Below are positions 36,179-48,123 of a stretch of DNA of 64,000 bases, piece by piece. The notes under the pieces were generated by a model. That model was not told where the DNA came from. It searched no databases and worked only from the letters and a program-made list of their open reading frames with translations. The stretch's first letter is position 1. Each line of letters opens with the position of its first letter. Position numbers and translations under genes: made by a program. The stretch is from Pogostemon cablin (taxonomy: Eukaryota; Streptophyta; Magnoliopsida; Lamiales; Lamiaceae): contig CM042955.1 of the NCBI GenBank assembly GCA_023678885.1, positions 21,153,835-21,217,834 of the forward strand. Direction: 5' to 3'.

Positions 36179-37822
36179 GAGCTTGTCTCTTGTGAGACGG
36201 GTCATAAGAAAGACGGATGTGAGATGGGTTAGTTCAGTATATTATCCACAATTAATTAAATATAATATAATATAATATAATTATGGTTAGTCAACCCCTT
36301 ATCTTTAATAATTCCTAAATTTATGGGATAATAATGACTAATTAATGCTTATTTATTTTTAGTAGTTCCTAAATTTATGGGATAAATTCAAATCATTAAT
36401 TTTTTTTAGATGAGATAAATTAAAATCATTATTTGTTTTTTGCCTGAACGCTCGTGTACAATACGTGTATTAAGTATGTCATGAATACGTTATAGTATGT
36501 AATTTTTATATTATTTTTGTCTTACTTGGAAGAATATTTCATTAGTGTTATAGTATGTAATTTTTGTATTATTTTTGTCTTACCTGGAAGAATATTGCAT
36601 TAGTGTTATAGTATGTTGTTTCCATATTATTTGTGAATGTAAGTGCTATAGTATATCGCTAAAAGGATATTATGTTTTTTTTATAATATGTCAAATACGC
36701 ATTAGAGTATGTAATTTTTGTGTAATTGTATGTTACCTAACAATGATTTATATTTTTATCGTAATATCTTATCTAAAAGTGTATTTCATATGTGTCATAG
36801 TATGTCGTTTTCGTGTTATAGTGTGTTATAATTTTATAGCTTATTATATATGTCTCATAATATGTCGTTTTCATGTGAAATGACATACTATATCATTAAA
36901 ATGACATACTATAACATTAAAATAATATACTATAACATTCATATGGTAAAATCATATTTATTTCTGTCTAATGAACTCTAACATACTAGAGCGAACAAAT
37001 GATATACTTTAACACAGAAATAACATACTATATCAGTAAAATCACATTTATGTTTCTCTAACAAACTATGACATACTACATCGATCAAATGACATATTCG
37101 CGGTGAAGCTTCCAATCAGTGGTGGGAGACACCTTATGCACGACCAGGCTTCAGATCTGCTGCATGGAACTCATACAAGGGACGAATCGATGCAGGGAAT
37201 GCTAATTTCTATAATATTATCACAAACATTCTAGACACAACTGCCAGCACAGTTACTCTACCCCAACCCAAACTCTAAACCCCAATAAACACCCACTATA
37301 GTCATTTATCACATAAACCCCCCATAAGTACCCACTCTATTAATTTATCACAAACACCCCAAACTACTCAACACGAGAATGGAGATAGTGAAGAAAACTT
37401 TGGACTACTCATCATCAACGAGGACTTAAAAAATACCTTGTTCAATCTTTCTGTTCTTCGTTTATTCTTCAATGGACTCTTTTAGGAATTTCTCTCATTC
37501 AACGTGGATTAATTCGTTTCTTCGTTCATTTGAAGAATGGACATTCTGAATTTGAGCAGAATACCTTCATAATTTTTCTCTTCTTCCGATGGATTGGGAG
37601 ATATTTTGGGACTATTTTTTCTCTCCTCGATTGATGCAGGGGTTGAATTTGGGAAGACCATCTTCTCACTCCTAAATCTAAACTAACTAGGCAAATTTTT
37701 AGGGATTATACAGGGATTATATTAATTAATTATTTAATTAATTAATGAAAATGGGTTAAATTGATTTGATACCCGTCTTAGACCCGTCTTCCCTAAATGG
37801 ATGTCTCACGGGAGAATTTGTC
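36179..37822. mobile_element. Mutator-like TIR element, non-autonomous, 1.64 kb
   Basis: The ends read GAGCTTGTCTCTTGTGAGAC and, reverse complemented from the right, GACAAATTCTCCCGTGAGAC, each followed by further GACGGGTC-type blocks. The 9 bp TATTATATA flanks both sides (36170-36178 and 37823-37831), as expected for Mutator-like elements, though it is AT-only. No transposase. It contains the TATAGTATGT repeat block and a peptide-like stretch at 37090-37275. Confidence 0.6.
36480..37100. repeat. TATAGTATGT-rich repeat block
   Basis: Phrases such as TTATAGTATGTAATTTTTGT and CTTACCTGGAAGAATATT recur at first in direct orientation (36480-36870), then as the inverse ACATACTATA (36880-37100). The block is therefore partly an inverted repeat. 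Confidence 0.65.
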
Positions 37823-38560
37823 TATTATATATGGCTGATAGATATCATTAACGAGGCCACCTGTTTGGTCCCTAAGCCGCCTGTTTGGCTTCCCCCGTTG
37901 ATCGTTTTGACTCTTTTTCTCTTCGCCTTTTCTTTTTCCTTAACGTTCTTGTTGTTCTTTGGATGGTTTTTGTTAGAGATATTTGTTATGGGCTTTACAT
38001 TGTTTATTAGTATAGTTGGGTTAGGCCCATTAATGCATACGGTACGTGTATGATTCTAAATGAATACAATGATCATTATCCCTCATGTACATGCTATGAG
38101 AGCCACCATTCAAACCCTAGTTATTTTTTCTCATATATCTAATGGCCTAGTCACCGCCCTGTGCCGCCGATCACATCTTTTCTCTTAGCACAGATGTCTA
38201 GTCGATCCACAAATTTAGACTTTGGTCAATTGAATTACAACAATTGGCGTCGTTTGTGCAAAATTAAAGATCCAAGACGGGACCGTTTTATACATTGTGA
38301 TGTTGATAGGTTTAAGAAGAAGTTAGATTTACGGAAAGTCATGATCAACTGATCAAGATAAAGGTATGAATAGCAAGGGTTTGGTGAAATCAGAATGGAT
38401 GAATGTTTCTAGCTAGCTAGTTCTGCAAGGAAGGTGGCTAATTTCATGTTTAAGAACCCACATATGACATATGTAGTGCTATAACTTAATGTAACGCATT
38501 AAGGAGGAGGTAACTAAAGAAACCACAGCAGTGGTGAGTTTGTATGTGGTGAACAACTTT
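37823..38560. other. Intergenic DNA, nothing firm
   Basis: ORFs at 37766-38053 and 38161-38352 lack recognisable motifs. The second carries a DPRRDRFIHCDVDRFKKKL stretch that may be a degraded domain. Confidence 0.35.
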
Positions 38561-38561
38561 G

Positions 38562-38623
<62 letters not shown>
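38562..38623. repeat. TA microsatellite
   Basis: Uninterrupted TA run bordering the fold-back MITE. Confidence 0.95.
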
Positions 38624-38627
<4 letters not shown>

Positions 38628-38864
38628 AAGACTTGTGTGAGACCGTCTTACGTAAGGACTTACGTGAGACGGCCAGAAAGTGATGACTTTTACATAGGAA
38701 TGTGATAATAAATTAATGAAAAGTAATAATATTATTTCAGAAATAATTTATAATATAAATAAAAGGTAATAACATTTTATAGTGAAAGTGATAATATTTT
38801 ATAGCGAATTGATAACTATTTTAAAAAGTGAAAAATGGTTTCACGTGAGACAGTCTCACACAAG
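38624..38864. mobile_element. GTCTC-family fold-back MITE inserted in a TA tract
   Basis: Left arm GGCAAAGACTTGTGTGAGAC and right arm GTGAGACAGTCTCACACAAG are inverted copies. TA repeats lie on both sides, so the target duplication cannot be read. Confidence 0.7.
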
Positions 38865-39249
38865 ATATATATATATATCTTAAGTATATTAGCAGAATCT
38901 TTTCTTACTGACGTGTCGTTTTCAGAGCGCTCCAATATGACGTGTAATTTTCTCAAATTTTTGGATTTTTGATACTTTTTTTAATATTTTCCTTATAACT
39001 TTTAATTAACTTCCTTATTTAATATTTTCTTTTTTAAATAATGTGTTTCTTATTTTTAATAAGGATTAAATTTTTAATATTTTATTTATTTATTTGGGTA
39101 TCATTAATTAGTTACTAAATCTTTTAATGCAATAAATTAATTAATATCAAATTAAATCATATACATATAAAGGAAAAAAAAGAATATTAATATTCTCTCT
39201 CATCCCACCTATAAACAGGACTTTTTGGTTATTCATTCTAAGTACATAC

Positions 39250-40090
39250 ATTCGTTTCTCCAAGAGGAATAAGAGCTTTCTTAAATTCCTTTAGAGAATT
39301 GATTTATATAAATATAAAAATTTATTTCGATAGAGCGAATCGAGTAGAAATTCGATCTACCTTTAAAAAATCGATTCAAGTATTCTTCAAGAGGAAGATA
39401 ATTGATTCAAGAATATCTACCTTTAAAAAATCGATTCAAGTATGGAGTTGGTGGATAAGGAGGAAAAAAAGACTGAAGCAGAATATTAGATATGCCGATT
39501 AGTTTGAAGATCCGAGTAGTTGCTTGATAAAAAATGGTTAGTTTTGTTGTATTGTCTTGATGTAATAGATATTATTTTAGTCGTGATCCACTTGTACTTA
39601 TACTCTTTTTGTTTTGGGGTAATTCTCATACTCTAAAGATAATAATATTCCTTTTAAAAAAAATCGATTCAAGTATTCTTCAAGAGAAAGATAATTGATT
39701 CAAGTATTCTTGGATTGTTTTACCTCTTAAGAATCGATTCTTCAAGAGGAAGAAAAAAGAGGAAGATAATTGATTCAAGTATTCAAGAGAAAGATAATCG
39801 ATTCAAGTATTCTTAAATAGATTTCATCTTAAAAATTAATTTTTCAAGAAATACTTTAATAGATTTACATCTTAAAATTTAATTTTTCAAGAGTAAGAGG
39901 ATCGATTCAAGTATTATTGAATCGATTTATATCTTAAGAATCGATTCTTTGAGAGGAAAAAAATTGATTCAAGTATTATCTCTTAAGAATCGATTCAAGT
40001 ATTCTTTAAGATCTACGTCTAAAGTATTGATTCAAGTCAAAGAGGATCGACGATTCAAATACTCTTGAATTGATTTACCTCTATTGAATA
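39250..40090. repeat. Degenerate ATCGATTCAAGTATTCTT repeat array
   Basis: Variants of ATCGATTCAAGTATTC alternate with AAGAGGAAGATAATTG many times over about 0.8 kb, with irregular spacing. There is no consistent reading frame. Confidence 0.75.
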
Positions 40091-40546
40091 AGAGGTTGAA
40101 AAACTAATGCAGGTATAGAATCGAAAGTTTAAGTTCTTTAAGTTAAATCATTATTTCATATAAAATAATATTAAAATTGAGTTCTTAAATATTTATTAAT
40201 TTTTTAAATTTAGTATATTAATATTTATTTATTTACATGGAGTATATCTTAATTATTCAATTATAACATATGAATTATAAAGTTTGTTTTCTTTAGTGGT
40301 TTATATAATTTGAAGCTAATAAAATTAATTAAAAAAATAAAATTGATAAATTTATTATAAATTTATGAATATTTAAAAGAATATTATATATATAAATAAT
40401 TTTGTTTATAATATATATATTTTTTACATTAGTTTCTTAAAAATAATAATTAATGGAAATAAAATTATTATTATATAGTTTATTAAGAAATACTAAATTA
40501 TGATTAAAAAGTAATACTCCATTTAAATATTATTCGTAATATTACG

Positions 40547-40547
<1 letters not shown>

Positions 40548-40631
<84 letters not shown>
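40548..40631. repeat. TA microsatellite
   Basis: Uninterrupted TA run. Confidence 0.95.
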
Positions 40632-40634
<3 letters not shown>

Positions 40635-41314
40635 TCCATAATATAATAAAGTACTTTTTCGTTAACGTGTTGTTTACGTATACTCTTATTATTATTTTTT
40701 TTTATACACTTATTATGACTTATTTACTTTAGTGTCATTAATTGCAATTAATAAATAAATCATTCAATGTAAATAAATTAATTAGTGTCAAATCAAATCA
40801 TGTATTGAAAAAAATTTGAGATTTTTTATATATAATTGATATTTATTTTAGATAAACAATAAAATTAAGGAATACTTTGATCATAATTGCACTTAAATAC
40901 AATAAATAAATAAAAAAATACTAACAACTATATAAATATACAGCAAAGAGACAAAATTGCCCATTTGTAGTTGCACATTTTTTTAAGAGAGACAGTGAGA
41001 GTAATAAATAGTTTTCAATTGAATTATGTTATAAGGTAATATTTTAATAAAAAATACAAGTCAAGATTCTTTCAAATAATTAAAATATATGTACATATAT
41101 ATTAATTTTTTACATGATTTAGTTATATGTTACATTATCAAAAGTCAAATATTATAATTTGTTACAAATTCTTTACATTGATGAAAGAAATTGTTTAGCT
41201 ATAAGAAAAAAAATCTCTTTAATTAATGTTGTTACGTTATATAACATAGATTATTTAATTATAAAAAATAAGAATAATAATTTAATGATCCTGCGTTGTA
41301 CACGGGTTTCATAC
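40632..41314 (+). mobile_element. Putative Helitron 3' segment
   Basis: Ends with a degenerate hairpin CCTGCGTTGTACACGGG, then TTTCATACTAGT, the plant Helitron terminal layout. Sequence near 40735-40805 resembles 39105-39180, suggesting two related copies. No coding sequence. A TA run follows at 41321-41354. Confidence 0.35.
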
Positions 41315-41316
41315 TA

Positions 41317-41354
<38 letters not shown>

Positions 41355-41358
<4 letters not shown>

Positions 41359-41996
41359 GAAAAGTTGATTCTTTTAAGATGGTGGAGGAGATCTCTACTG
41401 TTTCAGTGTGATAAATTCAACAAGATCATATGTAGATGGTCTACAGAAAGTTGATATCAAGATTAATTGGTCATGAAGACAAGGCTTTAATCTTGCTATA
41501 TCATATCTGCAGGCAATTTCCTCTAAGAACCCCAATCATACTTCATTAATGTTTATTCTGAAATCAAAGACACAATCAAACTAAAGAAGGCCATTCATTT
41601 AGTAATGCAGAAGGTTTGATGATTATTACTTAAGGTCAATGAAAAAATTAAGGTTATGTTGCAGGTTGATTCCAACTAACAAGAGAAAAAGGGATTGATT
41701 CCTCAAAACTAGGTTATTACCTTTTTTTTTTTTTTAATAATTATCAAAACTTGTTTTAAATCTGGGAGGAGTATCTTCTAAAACTAGCTTATGTATATGT
41801 GTTAGGATTATCCACTATTATCCAAAATTTATTCTTGCTAAGAAATAAAAGTTCTTCATTACTAATTAATGGGAGTTGTCTAATTATGAGTTAATAGCTT
41901 GTCCAATCATGTGAATCATGTAAATTTAAATCAAATTTAAATTTAAAGCCCAAAATGACCAGGGTTTTAAAAATTTATGAATTAATGAACAAATTT
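41355..41996. other. Intergenic DNA, nothing recognised
   Basis: No supported feature; upstream of the JMJ32-like gene. Confidence 0.5.
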
Positions 41997-42371
41997 TTTA
42001 ATAACAATAGTTAGTCTTATTAATTTAAATAAAATATAATACCTTTAAATACAATGGTGCATTGCACAGGAGAACTTTTTCTAAATTATTATTTCGCCAT
42101 TTAATTAAGATGTTAATTTTAAAAATATTCTCTCTTTTTAAATTGAAGGCTATGTATTTATAAATTAATTAATTTCAAACTCATGCCATCCTTTTTAGCG
42201 TAAAAGAGACAAAAACGGGTAACTAAAATGATGAATGAACTATACTTTAGGGGTCCAAGTATAATTTATCCAAATATAAATTAAGCACTAAAATGTAAAA
42301 TTTACTATTGAACCTTTTCAAGCAGCAAGAACTTGCGCCTCATCAATGGCGGAAGGAATTGAATCTTCAAT
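41997..42371 (+). repeat. Segmental duplicate A: JMJ32-like promoter, leader and first codons
   Basis: This stretch is repeated with small indels at about 50596-50991. The shared part includes AGCAGCAAGAACTTGCGCCT upstream of the ATG and the first ~10 codons (MAEGIESSIQ). Confidence 0.85.
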
Positions 42372-45053
42372 ACAAATCTATGGCAAGAAGTAAGAGACCT
42401 TAGTCTAGGTACCTCACACATAGATCATCTCCCTACCCCACCCACTCCCCTCCAATTCCTCCGCCACTACGTTACTCCCAACAAACCCTGTCTCATTTCC
42501 GCCGCCGTCCCCCACTGGCCCGCCCTCTCCTTATGGCCTTCCGCCGACTAACTCCGCACCACACTCGCCACTACCCCTGTCTCCGTACACCTCACCCCCA
42601 CCGGCAAAGCCGACGCTCTCGCTCCCCACCCCACCGCTCCATCCTCTCTCTGCTTCGCCTCAGCCCATGTGCAAACCCTCCCTTTTGCAGAAGCTTTGGA
42701 CTTAGTTTTGGCGTCGGATGAGGGTACCAGAGTGGCGTATTTGCAGCAGCAGAATGATTGCTTCCGCCGCGAGTACGGGGCGGTCGCGGCGGACTGCGAG
42801 GAGCATATACCGTGAGCGACGGAGGCGCTGGGCTGTCTGCCGGAGGCGGTGAATTTGTGGGTGGGGAATCGCTCTTGGGAGACTTCTTTTCACAAGGATC
42901 ATTATGAGAATCTTTATGTAGTGATCACTGGGGAGAAACGTTTCCTTTTGCTTCCTCCATCTGATGTTCATAGAATGTACATTCGCGAATATCCTGCTGC
43001 TAAGTATCAATTCCACCAGGTGCTTTTTCCCTTGTTCCATTCTTGTAGATGGGGGTTGATTGATCATTGTTGTATTCTTGAGTTGTGGTGTATGCTTCTG
43101 TGTTCTTGTCTGGATAGTCAAAAGAACTGAAGAATTAGATCCTGTGTTTTTCTTAGGAAGTAGAAATCAGGACCTTTTGCTACTGAAACTTGAACAGATC
43201 AAGGGAAACACACATTTATTTGATTGATGTTAATTAATTATAACTTTCTCATGACTGTGCTCTGTGTTTTGATAATTCTGCGGATTATATCTAGAACATG
43301 AAGCTTTTAAATGTTGGGCGTCACTATTTCAAGCTGAACATATGTTAGCAACTTTCACATAAGGCCAGATGCTTAGCTTTTGATGCAAGTTATAGTTCGT
43401 TTGGGTGTTTGTCAAGACGAATAAAATTTCCCTTGTGCTTCTTGAGGAGATTCCTTTCGCCTTAATAATTTGGATATGGCTGTAAACTATCTGTGCATCA
43501 CAGGATAGTGGAGAGTTTTCACTAAAGTTAGAGGATCCCATCGTTTACGTGCCATGGTGCAGTGTGGATCCATATCCTTCACCCAAGGAAAAACAGAGAG
43601 ACATAGACAAGTTTCCCTTGTATTTCAATGGCCCAAAGCCATTTGAAGTTACAGTTAAGGCAGGGGAGATGCTTTATTTGTGAGCGTTCTGCTGTTTCCC
43701 TACTCTGTTTCCAGTTACTAATTGAGCCTTATCGTGCTTTGAAGAACTTACACATCTATTCATTTTATTTCTTTTAATCTGTTTCTGTCATTTTATTAGT
43801 TGATACTTAGATACTCATCTGAATATTTCATGGAGCATTTGGATATTTGAAAGTATGGTGGTTTTCTTAAGTTCAAAGTTTGCATGGAGAATGGTGGTGT
43901 TGGTGTGAAAAAAAAAACTCTGAAATGAAATGCTTCTATGAGGAAGAGAATAGATATAAACTATTTACTGTCTGGGTTTGTCGGATGGGAGGTCATTTAG
44001 TCTCTCTAATTTTCTAAAACTGAGATAAATAGAGACCTGGCACAAAATAAAGTTTGCTCAAGTTTAGAAAATCACCCTATTTTATTTGAGTGTTTCCAAT
44101 CATATTAATGGATTTTCTAGGTTGTTATGATATGGACTTTCATTCTCATCTCATATCTTGGGAAGTGGTGATTTGATCTAAAGAAACTGTAGGAATCGGT
44201 AACTGGGAGCATATGTGTAAAAGAACCAAAGTTTTACTGGGAAACTGGTGGTGGCATTTACTCGAGTCTTCATCAATCAATAACCTCCTTGTTGTAATAT
44301 GTGTAGTTGGATGATGATTCTGTTGCTTTTCTTACCTCTCTTTATATCCTATTTCTTGGCATAATTACCCATTCTGTCATTTATATTCATAAATCACGAG
44401 TCGTACTTCATCGTACTTCATGTCTCATTTCAAGGGGTTTTCGCATCTTTTTTCTTGTTTTTCATGATGAGGAATTGTTAAGTGGAAGTGGGATATAGAT
44501 TTAAAGATAGATTTGCTTAGCGGGTCTCTGACAGCTAGAACTCCACGTCTCTTCTTGTCAGAGATACAGTTAGCAACTGGAATTGTATCATGTAGCTTGA
44601 ACGTGTTTCATCATTGTAGGGACAACTCGTCCCTTTGTTCTTCATAATATTTGCTGCCATTTAACCATGATGTTGCCACGCTGGTGTGGATATTGCGCAG
44701 GCCTAGCATGTGGTTTCACCATGTCAGACAAAGCCTGGACGATGCAGGACTCACGATCGCCTTATACTACTGTACTGAGTCTAACATTAATCCCTCCTAT
44801 TCATCTTCTGATTCCTTAACATTTGAGATCTGTAGTAGTGCTTCATTTGACAGGGTATGACATGCAGTTTGATATCAAATATGCATATTTCAACTTCCTG
44901 AGATGTATTCCTCATTCGTTGTCCACCGACCCAGCATTGTGTGAGATGAGAAATGTGGAACAAAATCTAGACAGATCTTCGTGCAACTCGGGAGCTGAAT
45001 CAGATACTAGGCTACTGTCACCCAATGTTGGGGATGTCAATCAGAATGACTGA
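42346..45053 (+). pseudogene. JMJ32: JMJ32/JMJD7-like JmjC oxygenase, exon 1 disrupted
   Basis: JMJD7/JMJ32 proteins are 2-oxoglutarate and Fe(II) dependent oxygenases. Exons: about 42346-43019, 43504-43679, 44701-44771 and 44854-45053, with GT-AG introns and compatible phases. Homology covers the family's full length: PTPPTPLQFLRHYV near the start, VAYLQQQNDCFRREYGAV, the iron ligands in SFHKDHYENLYVV (His and Asp), GEKRFLLLPPSDVHRMYI, VPWCSVDPYPSP, and the second His in PSMWFHHV, ending DMQFDIKYAYFNFL. Exon 1 is broken: the ATG frame (42346) shifts relative to the conserved frame near 42372, and in-frame stops occur at 42549 (TAA) and 42813 (TGA, at a Trp position). Exons 2-4 are clean. So this is a recent pseudogene, or exon 1 holds sequence errors. 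Confidence 0.85.
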
Positions 45054-46235
45054 ATGAAAAGAGATGAATTTACCAACAAATTGCTCATCCGATGATTTGT
45101 GGAGGCTGCTTCAATCCTCCTCATGAAAGGATCTGCAGAGGCTGCTCCAACCCTCGTTCGCGAGACGTTCTCATTGGTTCAGAATGCAGATACACTGGCT
45201 CCAGCATTGCACATCTACTCCAACTTGGTCGTCTGTTTTGCAATCAATGCAGCCAGCAGCCCAAGGATACTCCCTCAATTTAAAAAGGCTAACACTCGTG
45301 CGCACATTTTATTTCTTATCTTTTATATGTTAAGCATTCTCGCATTGTTTTATTTGCATGTTTAACTTCATCCTAATTATTAGATGTTTATTATAAAATC
45401 ATAAGAAAACATGAAATCGCTTAATCTCTTACTTTCTTGATTTTCATGATTCGATAATTTAATTTAGTTGTGGTATACACTTATTAGTTATTCAATTTTC
45501 CTATTTCATCTCTCATATTTTATTTTTTAAATGCATGTCATGTATCAGTCATTCTCTAAATTGTATTTACCACCAAGTGTTAAACTAGAGTACTTAATTT
45601 TTTAGGATATACTTCTTTTGGATATGAAGATTTACATTTGCCTTTTATAGGAAAGATTAAGTAATATAGTATTTTAATGTGGTGAGATGTATAATATTTT
45701 AATATAAATAAATAAAGTGAGTAGCTGTATTATTGTTGCGATGAACTACATATATTAATTATTTTGTGTGGGTTCAATTTATTATAAAGAAAATGTAAAC
45801 CTTGTAATTGAACGCTCAGAATAAAAATGTGCAAATGTTATCGTGAGACAAGGGAGTAATATTCATCTTTTCTATGCCTTGGAAGATAATCTAATCTAAT
45901 AATTTAAATACTGTATGTTTCTTCGTACTATAGATTTTTTTACATGCGTCACTTGTACAAAAATTATGGCACAAAGAAATTATAAACATGAGAGGAGATG
46001 ATTCTTGAAATTTGAAAATAACATACTCCTTCCTTCCGTGACATGATAAATCCACACTTTTCGATGTCTCATAATAAATTTTACTACTAATAGAAACATC
46101 AGATTACTCATAAACCTTAAAAGTACATTCTAGTTATAAAATAATCACTTCCACGATCCCACATAACACACATAAAGTTAATGGAAAACTCTGTATTTAC
46201 AAAGCAAATAGAAATTAAATTGGGATAGAAAGAAA
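45054..46235. other. Intergenic DNA, 3' UTR of the JMJ32-like gene and spacer
   Basis: A frame at 45099-45365 (MEAASILLMKGSAEAAP) has no recognisable domain and probably lies in the 3' UTR. The remainder is AT-rich with nothing recognised. Confidence 0.4.
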
Positions 46236-47884
46236 CTAGAGCTTGCTTTGTGGAGGTCCAGTGAGGCCCTGATGGAAAAAAGATGAAAAGGCATCCATTT
46301 TGAGGTAAGGCAGCGACAATATAATCTCACATCCTCTCCCTCCTCCTCTGGGCTTACACACAAAAACTGATTCATCACAGTCATTGGTAAGATACTCCAT
46401 CTTGCTTGCTCTTCCCCATCCATAGTCCAAACCATAAAAATCATATCTTGGTGATCCCGCTATTGTAACTACTCTCTTGCCTTTCCCTTTCATTCTCATC
46501 CGGTGATCTAAATCATCGAAAACATTATCCCTCTTCTTCTTAATCTCCTGGATAGCCTCTCCAATTGCGTGCGCAGCGGATACGAACCCCTCCTTCCCTT
46601 TTATTGTTCCATGAGTGGACTCCGCCGGCACGATCACCGTGCAATTGCCGAAGTAAGTTTTGGGCAATGGGGGATCGAAGCTTCCCCGGAGTTCTGCAGT
46701 GCAACTTATGTACTCTGCCTCGTCGTCCGCCACCTCCTCCCCCACTGTTGCTGCTGACTTGGCTAAGCAGCTCCAAACGTATCCACATACCAGCACAAAA
46801 GATGTTGTATGAGGTAATGTCTTGTCGAGGAGTTTCCGAATTTGGAGGTCTCCAATGAAGAAGGCAGCTCGGACTTTGTAGGTGGGTAGTGAGATGGTGA
46901 GTGAGAGGGTGGGTGGAGATGCCATGACGTGGCTCCATGCTCGGGCGGCGAGCTGGTGGTTGTTTGCAGCGCCACTTCTGTTGTAGCAACGAGCGAAGTC
47001 TGTGCCCAGAGCAAGCAAATGGGTGTCGCCACTGCATTTGTTGATGGACGCCCATGCATGTAGAAAGTCGAGTATGGTATTTCCATCAGCTATGGCGTGG
47101 TTGAAGGTTTGGCCGATGCAGATGCCTTGATTGGGAAGCAGAGTCACCTAGACGCCGATGAAAAACTGAATGTAAAAAACTATATAATTATTAAGAAACA
47201 TATATAAATTATAAATATTAAATAAAAGTTATACAAATATGGTGTATGCTTACACTGATTACACAATATATCAACTCTTTTATGTTTTAAAATACCCTAA
47301 TTAACTAAGTAGCAAGTACATCTTATATAAGAGGTATAAGAGGAAATATTTGTGTGAGACTGTCTCATAATTTGTTACTCCCTCTGTCCCAAAATTTTTT
47401 GCACACTTCATTTTTAAATTACAAAGGAAGTGTGCAAATTACAAAGGAAGTGTGAAAAAAATTGTGGGACGGAGGGAGTATTATTTTTTAATAAGGATCT
47501 TATAAATTATCTTTAAAATGTTATCACTTGATTGGGAAGCAGGGTCACCTGGACCGCAAGCAGAGAGAATCGGATAGAGTTGCCGGAGGAGCAGTGGGCA
47601 TAGGGCAGCTCTGACGGAGCAAAATCATGGAACTCGTCGGCGTCTCTAGGATGATCACCCGTCATGCGGGTGAAGTACGCATCGGAGACGGCGATCGTGA
47701 CAGGAACGGAGTCCCCGGCGACGTAGTGAGAAACGGGCATTGCAGAGTTGGAGAGAGGGAAAATGATGTTTCCTGCAAGTGGGATGCGCGATGTTGGCAC
47801 TTTGATCATAACTTTCTCGTTTGAAATCCAATTGAGGTGTTCTTTACTCCAAAACGACCCTCTCTTCTGTGGCTTTCCAACCAT
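46236..47884 (-). CDS. BAHD acyltransferase, malonyltransferase-like, atypical N-terminus
   Basis: BAHD enzymes transfer acyl groups from CoA thioesters to hydroxyl or amine groups of specialised metabolites in the cytosol. Exon 1 is 47884-47549 and exon 2 47147-46236; joined they encode 415 residues against about 450 usual. The catalytic HxxxD is HAIAD at residues 129-133 (context GICIGQTFNHAIADGN). The structural DFGWG motif appears as DYGWG at 353-357 followed by ASKMEY, as in anthocyanin or phenolic-glucoside malonyltransferases. Homology begins only at IPLAGNIIFPL (about residue 35). The usual first ~60 residues are missing or replaced by an unrelated start (MVGKPQKRGSF), so activity is doubtful. 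The intron follows a Gln codon, the known BAHD Q-intron position, and is bounded by a 24 bp direct repeat. The intron also holds a Stowaway MITE. Otherwise open with no stops. Confidence 0.85.
47126..47550. repeat. 24 bp direct repeat bounding the BAHD intron
   Basis: CTTGATTGGGAAGCAG then R and GTCACCT occurs at 47126-47149 (start of exon 2) and 47527-47550 (start of the intron), 23 of 24 bases identical. Both splice junctions (CAG|GTGACC, TAG|GTGACT on the minus strand) fall at the same place in the two copies. Confidence 0.9.
47378..47478. mobile_element. Short Stowaway MITE in the BAHD intron
   Basis: 101 bp, TIRs CTCCCTCTGTCCCAAAATTT and the inverse of GTGGGACGGAGGGAG, with TA at both ends. 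An AAATTACAAAGGAAGTGTG segment is repeated inside. Confidence 0.85.
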
Positions 47885-48123
47885 ATATCACATGATCAAT
47901 CTGGACTTCTATAAGAATACAGAAATCTGTGCAACGTGGACTGTATTTTTCAGCATTCCTTCACACTTTCACTCTTCATTCCAACATTGAACTTTGATCA
48001 TGTTTTACCCTCCAAAACTCAACAAAACACCTTAGTAGCATCTTAATTATGCAAGACATGAAAAATGCACAATCTTACACATAAGTATGACCATATTCTA
48101 ACAAAAATGGTGTAATGTGAGAC

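Noticed and set aside
36575..36883. Cys/Ile/Val-rich 102-codon ORF
   Set aside because: It results from the TATAGTATGT repeat block and has no conserved motif.
39250..40090. Regular repeats resembling a CRISPR array
   Set aside because: Spacing and unit length are irregular, no unique spacers, and the DNA is a plant nuclear genome.
46540..47086. Overlapping ORFs in other frames of the BAHD exon
   Set aside because: Shadows of the acyltransferase reading frame, which carries the HxxxD and DYGWG motifs.
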